This document shows, piece after piece, positions 1-7,850 of a DNA stretch of 64,000 nt (the stretch's first letter is position 1; each line of letters opens with the position of its first letter). A program made the translations under genes and the position numbers. This stretch comes from UBA4660 sp034408895 (lineage in GTDB: Bacteria; Bacteroidota; Bacteroidia; Flavobacteriales_D; Sanyastnellaceae). The notes below the pieces were generated by a model. It ran no database searches. It worked only from the letters and a program-made list of their open reading frames with translations, and was not told the DNA's origin. The stretch covers positions 1 through 64,000 of the forward strand of contig JAWXCI010000030.1 in assembly GCA_034408895.1 (NCBI GenBank), written 5' to 3'.

Positions 1-353
1 CTATCCGCGCACCCGGTTTTGGAAACAGACTTGAAAGTGATGCATACTTGCCCTCATGGTTATGCATGCTTTGCCTCCAACCTATGCATAGGTTGCCCTG
101 GAAGTCTGCATAGGTTGCCCTAGAAGTATGCATAGGTTGCCCTAGTGCAACTGCTATGTGCATCAGCGTTGTAAGAAATTTTTTTGGAAAAGTGTAACCC
201 AGCAGCCAGTGTTGGGGTACAAGCATTCATTTTGGCAAATTTCTATGTCTGGATTGCAGGAAAAACATCAGTCCCAAAAAAGACCTTTCCTGGGATATAT
301 ATAAGAAAGTGTACCGAATGATTTGTGATTGGCCAACGGGCAAGACTTACTGC
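1..353. other. Non-coding region with tandem repeat
   Basis: No convincing coding sequence is visible in this stretch before the 3' end of lgt. It contains the 22-bp tandem repeat described separately (about 41-150), an A/T-rich middle, and from about 346 onward the start of an intergenic phrase built on ACTGCC repeats. It may be the edge of a larger intergenic region that begins outside the window. Confidence 0.6.
41..150. repeat. 22-bp tandem repeat, five copies
   Basis: The word TGCAT recurs at 41, 63, 85, 107 and 129, an exact 22-base period. The three right-hand copies share TGCATAGGTTGCCCT; the two left-hand ones have diverged (TGCATACTTGCCCT and TGCATGCTTTGCCT). There is no unique spacer between units, so this is not a CRISPR array. 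The unit contains the palindromic core TGCA. Function is unknown; a protein-binding array or a slippage-prone minisatellite are both possible. Confidence 0.85.
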
Positions 354-1538
354 CTAGTGCCTACTGCCAACTGCCGCCCTTCTCCTCACCCACCAAATCA
401 TTATTAGTCCGGTTATCACGAACAGGACAGAAATCAATTCCGCCTGTGTGTATTTCATTCCGAGGAAAATCATCTCTGTATTCACCCGGATTTTCTCGAT
501 GAAAAATCTTTCCGTACCGCAAAGAATCATGTAGATCCCGAAAATGACTCCCGGTGTGGAAATCCTCTTGCGCAAATACCACAACACCCCGAAGATGATA
601 AAGGCCATAATGATTTCGTAAACGGGAGTAGGGAACACAGGCGGAACCAGGTGCGTTCCATATCCTTCCCAACCACCTTCGATCATTTTTTCACCCACAC
701 CATTCACATTGTTCGGATAATCATAAGCCCACCAACTGTCCGGCAACCACGAGAGCCAATCGGGTTTTGGACTAGTGTTATCAATGCCCCAGTCACCATC
801 TCCACTCACCTGACAACCCATGCGCCCTATTCCATAACCGAGCATCATTCCCGGTGCACATGAATCCATGAGGTGCAGGAGAGGCATCTTGATTTTTTTT
901 GCGTAAAGCAGTACTAAAGCACCACCAATGATGAGTCCACCGTACACCGTGAGGCCACTCAGGAAATCTTCAATAGTGAAATTCGTGAACGAATCAATAA
1001 TGCCTTTGGGATCTTCGAGCCATGCAAAAATTTTCGCTCCAAGTATTCCACCAATGGCTGCGACAAACGTGATAGAACCCGTGTACTCGTAAGGATGAAA
1101 ATCCACAATGCGTTCTACCGGCTTCGGCAATTGCTTCCGGTAGTAATCGTACCAGCGCCATCCGCCAAGAGCAAGTGCAAGCACAATTCCCAACAACCAA
1201 TTTCCCTGTCCTGAAAAAATATGTTGCTGCGGAAGGGAGCCGGGTTTAAACAACTCATCGGCATTCATCATCAGCCAAATGAATTTCCAGCCCAACAAAA
1301 AACCGATGAGTGCATTGGTGAGCACATCACTCCATTGCACGGGCTTACCTTCAATGTGTTTTCTTTTTTCCGGATGAAGCAGGCCAAGTTTTTCCTTCCT
1401 CTTCAGTTCTATCGAAATGGTCATGCTCGCAATGATGAAAGCAATGGCCACAAAGAATCCGAAGCTGTTCAGCAATTTCATCCACGGCCAGTCAAGGCCG
1501 AAGAGGTCGAGGAATGCGTGGTAGAGGGTGGGGTACAT
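354..1538 (-). CDS. lgt: Prolipoprotein diacylglyceryl transferase
   Basis: Lgt transfers a diacylglyceryl group from phosphatidylglycerol to the lipobox cysteine of prolipoproteins, the first step of bacterial lipoprotein maturation in the inner membrane. The 394-residue product has about seven hydrophobic segments. The family signature appears near residue 237 as GRMGCQVSGDGDWG, the form usual in Bacteroidota, where GRIGN is common elsewhere. It is longer than the roughly 290 residues of E. coli Lgt because of hydrophilic loops, again typical of the phylum. The gene lies downstream of mtaB on the same strand, separated by about 90 bases of repeat-like DNA. Two lipoprotein-like products are encoded in this window (near 4653 and 62271). 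Confidence 0.93.
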   Translation of the reverse strand: MYPTLYHAFLDLFGLDWPWMKLLNSFGFFVAIAFIIASMTISIELKRKEKLGLLHPEKRKHIEGKPVQWSDVLTNALIGFLLGWKFIWLMMNADELFKPGSLPQQHIFSGQGNWLLGIVLALALGGWRWYDYYRKQLPKPVERIVDFHPYEYTGSITFVAAIGGILGAKIFAWLEDPKGIIDSFTNFTIEDFLSGLTVYGGLIIGGALVLLYAKKIKMPLLHLMDSCAPGMMLGYGIGRMGCQVSGDGDWGIDNTSPKPDWLSWLPDSWWAYDYPNNVNGVGEKMIEGGWEGYGTHLVPPVFPTPVYEIIMAFIIFGVLWYLRKRISTPGVIFGIYMILCGTERFFIEKIRVNTEMIFLGMKYTQAELISVLFVITGLIMIWWVRRRAAVGSRH

Positions 1539-1561
1539 GAATTATGATGTGAAGATTTGCT

Positions 1562-1624
1562 GATGTGACGATGTGACGATGCGCTTCTGGTGGTTGAATT
1601 TGAAATTTGAAATCTGAAATCTGG
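1562..1624. repeat. Intergenic phrase repeats (GATGTGAC and TTTGAAAT)
   Basis: The lgt-mtaB spacer contains GATGTGAC repeated at 1562-1581, then near-tandem TTTGAAAT/CTGAAAT words at 1596-1624. Related wording recurs elsewhere in the window, notably on the opposite strand inside the membrane glycosyltransferase gene near 41790. These low-complexity phrases look like a dispersed intergenic family rather than protein-coding sequence. Confidence 0.6.
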
Positions 1625-1627
1625 AAT

Positions 1628-2926
1628 TCAATGATGCATCGCCAGACAAACATTATCTGAATCCGGTTTGCCAAGAGTAGTGGCTGTGATGGTATTGGTT
1701 AGTGATGCGTTGAAAGAAGTTTTCACACGAATGTAATTATCGGTGAAACCGTACATCGTCCCTTCATCTTGTTCCCCTTCCCAAAGAACTGGGCGGGTGC
1801 TTCCTGCATGTGCTTCACAAAACGCGCGCTTCTTTTTTTCTGAAATCATGCGAAGGACTTGTGTGCGTTGATGCCGAACGGGAACCGGCACCACATCGTT
1901 AAGACGCAATGCAGTGGTGTTGTCCCTCTCGCTATATGTAAATACGTGCAGGTAAGAAATCGGGAGGTCAAGAAGGAATTGGCGGGTCTCCGCAAAACGT
2001 TCTTCACTCTCGGAAGGAAAACCAGTAATCACATCCACACCAATTCCGCAATCGGGCAGTTGTGATTTGATGTGTGCAATTCGTGCGCGATACAAATCCG
2101 TGCGATAACGCCTGCGCATTGCGCTCAGTATTTCATCGCTTCCGCTCTGCAATGGAATGTGAAAGTGGGGCATAAATTTTTTTGATGAAGCAACAAATGC
2201 AATGATGTCTTCAGTAAGCAAATTCGGTTCGATGCTTGAAATGCGGAAACGCTCCACGCCTTGGAGTGCATCAAGTTTTTCAACCAATTGAAGTAATGTT
2301 TCTCCATACGCAGTTCCGAAGTCACCAATGTTCACTCCCGTTAGTACAATCTCTTTTGCGCCAGATGCAATTGCATGTTTGGCTTCATCCAATGTTTCAT
2401 TGATGGCTGCGCTGCGACTTCTTCCGCGTGCAAGAGGTATGGTGCAGAAGGCGCAGAAATAATTGCAGCCGTCCTGCACCTTCAGGAATGTGCGTGTGCG
2501 GTCACCACTTGAATAGGACGGAATGAAAGTTTTTACATCTCGAATCTCACTGGTCGCAACATGAGCATGACCATTCTTAGGAGAACCTTCCACGTGTTGT
2601 ATGATGTTGAACTTCTCCCCAGCCCCCAGCACCAAGTCCACACCCGGAATAGCAGCAATATCATTTGGTTTCAATTGTGCATAACAACCAATAACGGCCA
2701 CATACACACCGGGGTTATGGCGAATGGCCCGACTCACAATGTTGCGGCATTTGCGGTCGGCCTGTTCCGTCACGCTGCATGTATTGATGACAAGAACATC
2801 AGGATGGTCTTCCATTTCCACACGCGCATAACCAGCCTCCCCGAAACTGCGGGCAAGCGTGGATGTTTCTGAAAAATTCAGCTTACACCCAAGTGTATGA
2901 AATGCCACCTTTTTGTACTGGATCAT
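1628..2926 (-). CDS. mtaB: tRNA t6A37 methylthiotransferase
   Basis: MtaB converts t6A37 to ms2t6A37 in tRNAs that read ANN codons, using radical-SAM chemistry. The 432-residue product has the MiaB/MtaB order. An N-terminal domain carries three cluster cysteines (GCKLN near 14, NTCSV near 50, GCYAQ near 81). A radical-SAM site CNYFCAFC follows near 152-159, then PLARGRSRS, and a C-terminal TRAM-like region. The opening VAFHTLGCKLNFSET is characteristic of the MtaB branch rather than MiaB or RimO. It is probably co-transcribed with lgt. The start at 2926 follows a short intergenic region and needs no revision. Confidence 0.93.
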   Translation of the reverse strand: MIQYKKVAFHTLGCKLNFSETSTLARSFGEAGYARVEMEDHPDVLVINTCSVTEQADRKCRNIVSRAIRHNPGVYVAVIGCYAQLKPNDIAAIPGVDLVLGAGEKFNIIQHVEGSPKNGHAHVATSEIRDVKTFIPSYSSGDRTRTFLKVQDGCNYFCAFCTIPLARGRSRSAAINETLDEAKHAIASGAKEIVLTGVNIGDFGTAYGETLLQLVEKLDALQGVERFRISSIEPNLLTEDIIAFVASSKKFMPHFHIPLQSGSDEILSAMRRRYRTDLYRARIAHIKSQLPDCGIGVDVITGFPSESEERFAETRQFLLDLPISYLHVFTYSERDNTTALRLNDVVPVPVRHQRTQVLRMISEKKKRAFCEAHAGSTRPVLWEGEQDEGTMYGFTDNYIRVKTSFNASLTNTITATTLGKPDSDNVCLAMHH

Positions 2927-3029
2927 TTTGCGGTGCGAAAGTAGATTGAGGAATTACGAAGTACGAGGTGCACGTAATGCATAATTCTGAATTCGTACTT
3001 ATGACTGCCTCCTGCAAACTGCCGACTGA

Positions 3030-3037
3030 TAAATTTG
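3030..3037 (+). promoter_or_regulatory. Putative -7 box for the 3043 methyltransferase
   Basis: TAAATTTG matches the Bacteroidota -7 consensus TAnnTTTG. It sits only five bases before the ATG at 3043, so the transcript would be leaderless or nearly so. It argues against the longer reading frame that begins at 2968. No convincing TTG -33 element is seen at the expected spacing. Confidence 0.45.
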
Positions 3038-3042
3038 GCTCG

Positions 3043-3918
3043 ATGAAAATTGATTTAGTTTCTCCTCGTGCCTGGGCTGACTATGAACTGCTGGATTGCG
3101 GTGATTTCGAAAAACTGGAACGGTTTGGAGAATACGTTTTGATTCGCCCCGAACCGCAGGCAGTGTGGCCCCGAGTGATGAATGAGAGCGAATGGAAAAG
3201 ACAAGCTTATGTAAAGTTCATCCAAAATTCCAGCAGCAGTGGCGAATGGCAGAAGTTGAAAAAAATGCCTGATCAGTGGAGGATGAAATACACACTTCCA
3301 ACTCAACAGGAAATTATTTTTCGGCTGGGACTTACCTCATTTAAGCACGTGGGCATTTTTCCAGAACAGGCAGCCAACTGGGATTTTATTGTGAATGCGA
3401 TGGGCGAAATGGGAATGCAGAAACCGAAAGTGCTCAACCTCTTTGCCTACACAGGAGGTGCATCATTGGCCGCCTGTGCTGCCGGGGCCGATGTCACTCA
3501 TGTGGATAGCATAAAACAGGTAGTGACCTGGGCCAACGAAAACATGCAGCTATCATCGCTAGACAACATCCGGTGGATGGTGGAAGATGCACTCAAATTT
3601 GTTCAGCGCGAATCACGTAGGGGAAATTTTTATAACGGAATTATTCTTGACCCGCCTGCCTTTGGCCATGGCCCTAAAGGAGAAAAATGGAAACTTGAAG
3701 AGAACATCGCTGAGATGATGAAATACGTGCTCCAACTCCTCGACCCGAAAAAACATTTCCTCATCCTCAATGCTTATAGTTTGGGATTGTCAGCGCTGGT
3801 GATTGAAAACCTCCTCCGCGATTTTGCGGGAAAAAAACTCAGCATCGGTGAACTGTACCTCCATGCCAAGAGTGGGGTGAAATTGCCGCTTGGAGTATTT
3901 GGCCGATTTGTAAAATAA
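3043..3918 (+). CDS. Class I SAM-dependent methyltransferase (RlmI-like)
   Basis: This is a Rossmann-fold methyltransferase related to the catalytic half of 23S rRNA (cytosine-5) methyltransferases such as RlmI/RlmK. The SAM-binding motif LNLFAYTGGASLAA is followed by an acidic strand end (THVDS), VEDALKFV, and the catalytic-type motif ILDPPAFGHG. The 291-residue form starting at 3043 begins MKIDLVSPRAW and is preferred to the 316-residue reading frame from 2968, which would start upstream of the -7 box and inside repeat-like DNA. No PUA domain is visible. The methylation target cannot be read from the sequence. The ATG of the next gene overlaps its stop codon, which suggests coupling to the toxin-antitoxin pair downstream. 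Confidence 0.8.
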   Translation: MKIDLVSPRAWADYELLDCGDFEKLERFGEYVLIRPEPQAVWPRVMNESEWKRQAYVKFIQNSSSSGEWQKLKKMPDQWRMKYTLPTQQEIIFRLGLTSFKHVGIFPEQAANWDFIVNAMGEMGMQKPKVLNLFAYTGGASLAACAAGADVTHVDSIKQVVTWANENMQLSSLDNIRWMVEDALKFVQRESRRGNFYNGIILDPPAFGHGPKGEKWKLEENIAEMMKYVLQLLDPKKHFLILNAYSLGLSALVIENLLRDFAGKKLSIGELYLHAKSGVKLPLGVFGRFVK

Positions 3919-4208
3919 TGAAGTCTGCTGTGGAAATAGAAAGAGCACTTCGCAGGTTGAAGCCTGATCTTGAAAGAAAATTTCATGTTGCCCGAATCGG
4001 GTACTTCAACACACTCACACAAGATTCAGAAAATCCCGAACACGACATAGATCTGCTTGTGCATTTCAAAAAACCAGTGGGCTGGCAATTTTTTGAATTG
4101 GAAGAATTTCTTGAAATGAAGTTGGAACGCAGAGTGGACATCACCACGGAAAATGGAATTCATCCTGTTATGCGTGATGCTATACTCAAACAAGTCCATT
4201 ACCTGTGA
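3918..4208 (+). CDS. MntA-like nucleotidyltransferase antitoxin with altered GS motif
   Basis: This 96-residue protein has the size and C-terminal catalytic segment (HDIDLLVHF) of minimal nucleotidyltransferases (MNT), which in MntA-HepT systems neutralise the HEPN toxin by AMPylating it. The canonical signature is FGSxARGxxxxxSDIDLLV. Here the aligned residues read FNTLTQDSENPEHDIDLLV. Asp-x-Asp is kept, but the Gly-Ser that positions the nucleotide is Asn-Thr, and the ARG triplet is TQD. Catalysis may therefore be weak or absent. It overlaps the upstream methyltransferase stop and the downstream HepT-like start by four bases each. Family assignment is fairly sure; activity is doubtful. Confidence 0.75.
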   Translation: MKSAVEIERALRRLKPDLERKFHVARIGYFNTLTQDSENPEHDIDLLVHFKKPVGWQFFELEEFLEMKLERRVDITTENGIHPVMRDAILKQVHYL

Positions 4209-4579
4209 ACTACTCACAACAAATACTCCTCTATTTTCTTGGCAGCATGGTGAAGGCATGTGACAGGATTTTTTTGCACACCTCTAGAATGACATTCGAA
4301 CAATTTGCCAGCGACAGCAAAACACTTGACGCTGTGGAGAGGCAATTCCAGATTTTAGGTGAGTGTTCAAGGAAGATTCCATACAGCGTCCAGAATAAAT
4401 TCAAACAGGTTCCCTGGAGCAGTATGTACCGCTTGCGTAATCGCATTGCTCACGAGTTCTATGATGTAGATCCGGAGATGCTTTGGCACATTATTCAAAA
4501 TGACTTAGTAAAGAACCATGAGGACCTGAAACAAATAGTCAACAAACCGCCAGCGCCAAAACTTGTTACGAAACGCTGA
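4205..4579 (+). CDS. HepT-like HEPN (DUF86) ribonuclease toxin
   Basis: HepT toxins are all-helical HEPN ribonucleases with an RX4HXY motif; a tRNA-cleaving role has been shown for some. This 124-residue protein has the family layout: VPWSSMYRLRNRIAHEFYDVD near residues 75-95, then LWHIIQNDL. The motif is RNRIAHEF, so the usual tyrosine after His-X is phenylalanine and a tyrosine follows it. In the Shewanella MntA-HepT system the tyrosine of this motif is the AMPylated residue. Its start overlaps the nucleotidyltransferase stop by four bases, so the two are translated as a pair. The change mirrors the altered active site of the partner gene. Confidence 0.8.
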   Translation: MNYSQQILLYFLGSMVKACDRIFLHTSRMTFEQFASDSKTLDAVERQFQILGECSRKIPYSVQNKFKQVPWSSMYRLRNRIAHEFYDVDPEMLWHIIQNDLVKNHEDLKQIVNKPPAPKLVTKR

Positions 4580-4652
4580 ATTGCCACTTGTCAATTTCAG
4601 AATTTCTACCGTCATATATGCTGTTATCATTGCCACTTCGATCAAATTCAAG

Positions 4653-6524
4653 ATGAAGATTTCCATTTCAATTTTTGCAATTGCCCTCTCCTTTGTTTCA
4701 TGCAATGGAGATCATTCACAACAACCCGAACGATCCGACAAATCCAAAATATTTATTTCTAATATGAAACTAGCCCGCGATCCACACACCTGGAGCAAAC
4801 CCAATGATGCCCGCGTAACACATCTTGAATGGAATGCAAAAGTTGATTTTGCAACGAAAGTGATTTCCGCCACTGCCACTTATAATATTGAAAACCTCAC
4901 TGATACTTCTGCGATTTTGTTCGATACAAAGGGGTTGAGTATTTCCAGAGTAGAAGTGGATGGAAAACCGGTACAGCAGCATTTGGGAGAAGAAAAAGAA
5001 TTTCTTGGCCAACCGCTTTCCATACCTATTGATTCAACCTCAAAAAAAGTAGCTATCACATATACCACAAGCCCAGCGGCTGAAGCGCTGCTTTGGGTGG
5101 ATGGTGAAAAACCATTTCTCTTCACGCAATCACAAGCCATTCTTGCCCGCACATGGATTCCCTGCCAGGACTCACCGGGAGTGCGTTTCACTTACAACGC
5201 AACGGTTGAAGTTCCCAAAAATCTTCTTGCGCTGATGAGTGCAGAAAATCCACAACAGAAAAATGAAAGCGGGATTTATTCCTTCAAAATGGAACAGCCC
5301 ATTCCATCCTACCTCATGGCACTTGCGGTGGGCGATGTGGAGTTTCGTTCGGTTGGAAAACAAACGGGAGTGTATGCCATTCCAACTTTGATAGATGCGG
5401 CAGCCAAAGAATTTGAAGACATGCAACTCATGGTGGAAGCAGCAGAAAAACTTTATGGCCCCTATGTGTGGGGGCGTTATGATTTGCTCATTCTTCCCCC
5501 GGCATTTCCATTTGGCGGAATGGAAAATCCGAGACTCACATTCGCAACACCAACTATTATAGCCGGAGATAAATCACTCGTTGCGCTTGTGGCTCACGAA
5601 CTAGCTCACAGTTGGAGCGGCAACCTTGTCACTAACTCCACCTGGGATGATTTCTGGCTCAACGAAGGATTCACAGTGTATTTCGAACAGCGAATTATGG
5701 AGGCAGTTTTTGGCAGAGAGCGCAGCGAAATGCTCGCCCAACTTTCTCGTCAGGATTTGGATGCAACAATTGTTGAACTCACAGCATCCCATCCGGCAGA
5801 CACTAAGCTGAAACTTGCACTCGAGGGTCGCAGCCCCGATGATGGCATGACCGACATAGCCTACAACAAAGGGTATTTTTTCATTCGCCTGATTGAAGAA
5901 ATAGTGGGCCGCGAAAAGTTTGATGTGTTCCTGAAAAACTATTTCACCTCGCACCAATTCCAGGTAATGGATACCGAAACATTTCTTGACTACCTGAGAA
6001 AAAATCTTGTTGACGCAGAAACTGAAAAGAAGATTGACATTGATGCGTGGGTTTATGGTGAAGGAATTCCTACCAATGCACCGGTTGTGAATTCAGATGC
6101 TTTGGCTAGAGTGGACGAAGCAGTGAAGCAATGGAGCGTAGGCAATCTGAAAACTTCTGAACTAAAATGGAACGATTGGCAGTACCAGGAGCAATATCGC
6201 TTCCTTACCAACATTCCAGAATCAGTTCCGCTGAATAAACTGGATGAACTCGATGCTGCATTTCACATCAACGAAAGTGGAAATAGCGAAGTGCTGTTTG
6301 CATGGCTTGAGCAAAGCATTTTGAAAAAGAGGACAGCTTCTTATGCGCGACTTGAAAAATTTCTTGTAGAAGTTGGACGTAGAAAATTTGTTGCCCCACT
6401 TTTTGAAGCAATGAAAAAGACCGAACAACTGGATTTGGCTAAAAGGATTTACGAAAAGGCACGGCCTGGTTATCACTCAGTAACTACCGGAACGGTGGAT
6501 GAAATGCTTGGTTGGAGCAGGTAG
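4653..6524 (+). CDS. M1 family metallopeptidase (LTA4 hydrolase-like)
   Basis: This is a zinc aminopeptidase of family M1 that probably trims peptides outside the cytoplasm. Counting from 4653 (623 residues), the substrate-binding motif GGMENP lies near residue 287. The zinc site HELAHSWSGN lies near 314 and the third ligand in WLNEGFT near 334. The order PRLTFATP...HELAHSWSGNLVTN is close to leukotriene A4 hydrolase. A C-terminal helical domain follows. The start at 4653 gives MKISISIFAIALSFVSC, a lipoprotein-type signal with Cys17; the open frame extends upstream to 4563 but would overlap the HepT-like gene. Likely membrane-anchored lipoprotein. Confidence 0.88.
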   Translation: MKISISIFAIALSFVSCNGDHSQQPERSDKSKIFISNMKLARDPHTWSKPNDARVTHLEWNAKVDFATKVISATATYNIENLTDTSAILFDTKGLSISRVEVDGKPVQQHLGEEKEFLGQPLSIPIDSTSKKVAITYTTSPAAEALLWVDGEKPFLFTQSQAILARTWIPCQDSPGVRFTYNATVEVPKNLLALMSAENPQQKNESGIYSFKMEQPIPSYLMALAVGDVEFRSVGKQTGVYAIPTLIDAAAKEFEDMQLMVEAAEKLYGPYVWGRYDLLILPPAFPFGGMENPRLTFATPTIIAGDKSLVALVAHELAHSWSGNLVTNSTWDDFWLNEGFTVYFEQRIMEAVFGRERSEMLAQLSRQDLDATIVELTASHPADTKLKLALEGRSPDDGMTDIAYNKGYFFIRLIEEIVGREKFDVFLKNYFTSHQFQVMDTETFLDYLRKNLVDAETEKKIDIDAWVYGEGIPTNAPVVNSDALARVDEAVKQWSVGNLKTSELKWNDWQYQEQYRFLTNIPESVPLNKLDELDAAFHINESGNSEVLFAWLEQSILKKRTASYARLEKFLVEVGRRKFVAPLFEAMKKTEQLDLAKRIYEKARPGYHSVTTGTVDEMLGWSR

Positions 6525-6577
6525 TTTTCATTTCGGTGGTGGAGAATCAGTATAACTCCACAGTCTAAATTCGCCCC

Positions 6578-7780
6578 ATGCACATCATTCTTTTTGAAGA
6601 TCGCAAGTGGAATGAGTTCCTACCGCTGGTTTTCACACGGCCTGTTGGTGATTTGAGAATCGGTATCGAAAAAATTTCGGAGAAATGGAGTCGTGCCCTT
6701 GGCGGTGCAATCGGCCATATAGCTCGTCCTTATCTCAAATCTGTTTTTACGGAAGTAAAAGTGGACAAAGGTCTTTGTATCAATGCAAGGCTAATTCCAA
6801 CTCCTCAAATTATCGCTTCCATTCGCCAACTTCGCAATGATGAAGCATTATTCAGCAAGGATGATTTGCTTGCTGTTCGTTTCGATAGGTTAATGAATCT
6901 TCAACATGCCATTGAGCAACTGCCTTCGGTTGTGAAGAGAATTCAATGCACCGGAGAAGTATTTCTACTGGAAAAAATCACCGATATATTTACAAGAAAT
7001 GGTGAAGCATTGCAATTGGATTTTGCAGTTATCACTACAGGCAGAAATTCAACAGCACTTCATGAATCCAATCTGGTAATAGGTGCACATGAAAATCTTT
7101 TTGTTGAAGAAGGTGCAAAAATTTTCGCATCAACGCTCAACACGAGCGATGGTCCAATTTACATTGGTAAGAATGCCGAAGTGATGGAAGGCACTCACAT
7201 TCGCGGGCCTTTTTCGCTGGGAGAAAATTCGCAGTTGAAAATGGGAACCAGGATTTACGGCCCCACCACCATAGGTCCTGGGTGCAAAGTGGGTGGCGAA
7301 GTTTCCAACGCGGTTTTTTATGGATTTTCCAACAAAGCACACGATGGTTTCCTGGGGAATGCTCTCGTAGGTGAATGGTGCAACCTGGGCGCGGATACCA
7401 ACAGCTCCAACCTGAAGAACAATTACTCTGAAGTGAAAATGTACAATTATGCGGAACGAAAAGAAAAGAACACCGGCCACACGTTTTGCGGACTCATTAT
7501 GGCCGACCATACAAAGTGCGGCATCAACACCATGTTCAATACAGGAACAGTAACGGGAGTTTGCGCCAACATTTTCGGGGCTGGTTTTCCTCCCGGGCAT
7601 GTTCCATCCTTTTCTTGGGGAGGTGCTTCAAGGTTGGTTGAACATGATTTGTACAAAGCCATTGAAACCGCCCAAAAAATGATGGCGAGAAGAAAAGTGA
7701 CATTGACCCCGGATATGCGCGCCATCCTTACCGAAGTATATTGGCTGACTACAGAAGATCGCAGCTCGTTCGCGACATAA
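6578..7780 (+). CDS. GlmU-like sugar nucleotidyltransferase / acetyltransferase
   Basis: This 400-residue protein belongs to the Bacteroidota group of GlmU-like proteins that combine a divergent N-terminal nucleotidyltransferase region with a left-handed beta-helix. Such proteins are thought to make UDP-GlcNAc for peptidoglycan and lipopolysaccharide. The start MHIILFEDRKWNEFLPL followed by FTRPVGDLRIGI is diagnostic. Hexapeptide-type repeats (IGKNAEV, GPTTIGPGCKVGGEV, GADTNSSNLKNNY) fill the second half. A classical GlmU was not seen in the window. glmS, the preceding pathway step, begins at 63802 in a separate cluster. Lon follows 70 bases downstream on the same strand. Confidence 0.85.
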   Translation: MHIILFEDRKWNEFLPLVFTRPVGDLRIGIEKISEKWSRALGGAIGHIARPYLKSVFTEVKVDKGLCINARLIPTPQIIASIRQLRNDEALFSKDDLLAVRFDRLMNLQHAIEQLPSVVKRIQCTGEVFLLEKITDIFTRNGEALQLDFAVITTGRNSTALHESNLVIGAHENLFVEEGAKIFASTLNTSDGPIYIGKNAEVMEGTHIRGPFSLGENSQLKMGTRIYGPTTIGPGCKVGGEVSNAVFYGFSNKAHDGFLGNALVGEWCNLGADTNSSNLKNNYSEVKMYNYAERKEKNTGHTFCGLIMADHTKCGINTMFNTGTVTGVCANIFGAGFPPGHVPSFSWGGASRLVEHDLYKAIETAQKMMARRKVTLTPDMRAILTEVYWLTTEDRSSFAT

Positions 7781-7850
7781 AGTCAGCGCCCTTGTGCTGG
7801 CACCATCGTTGACTTTAATGCCTTTGAAAATTCTACCAAAAAGATTTAAT

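Noticed and set aside
41..150. CRISPR array
   Set aside because: The 22-base units are contiguous, diverge from one another and have no unique spacers or cas genes nearby.
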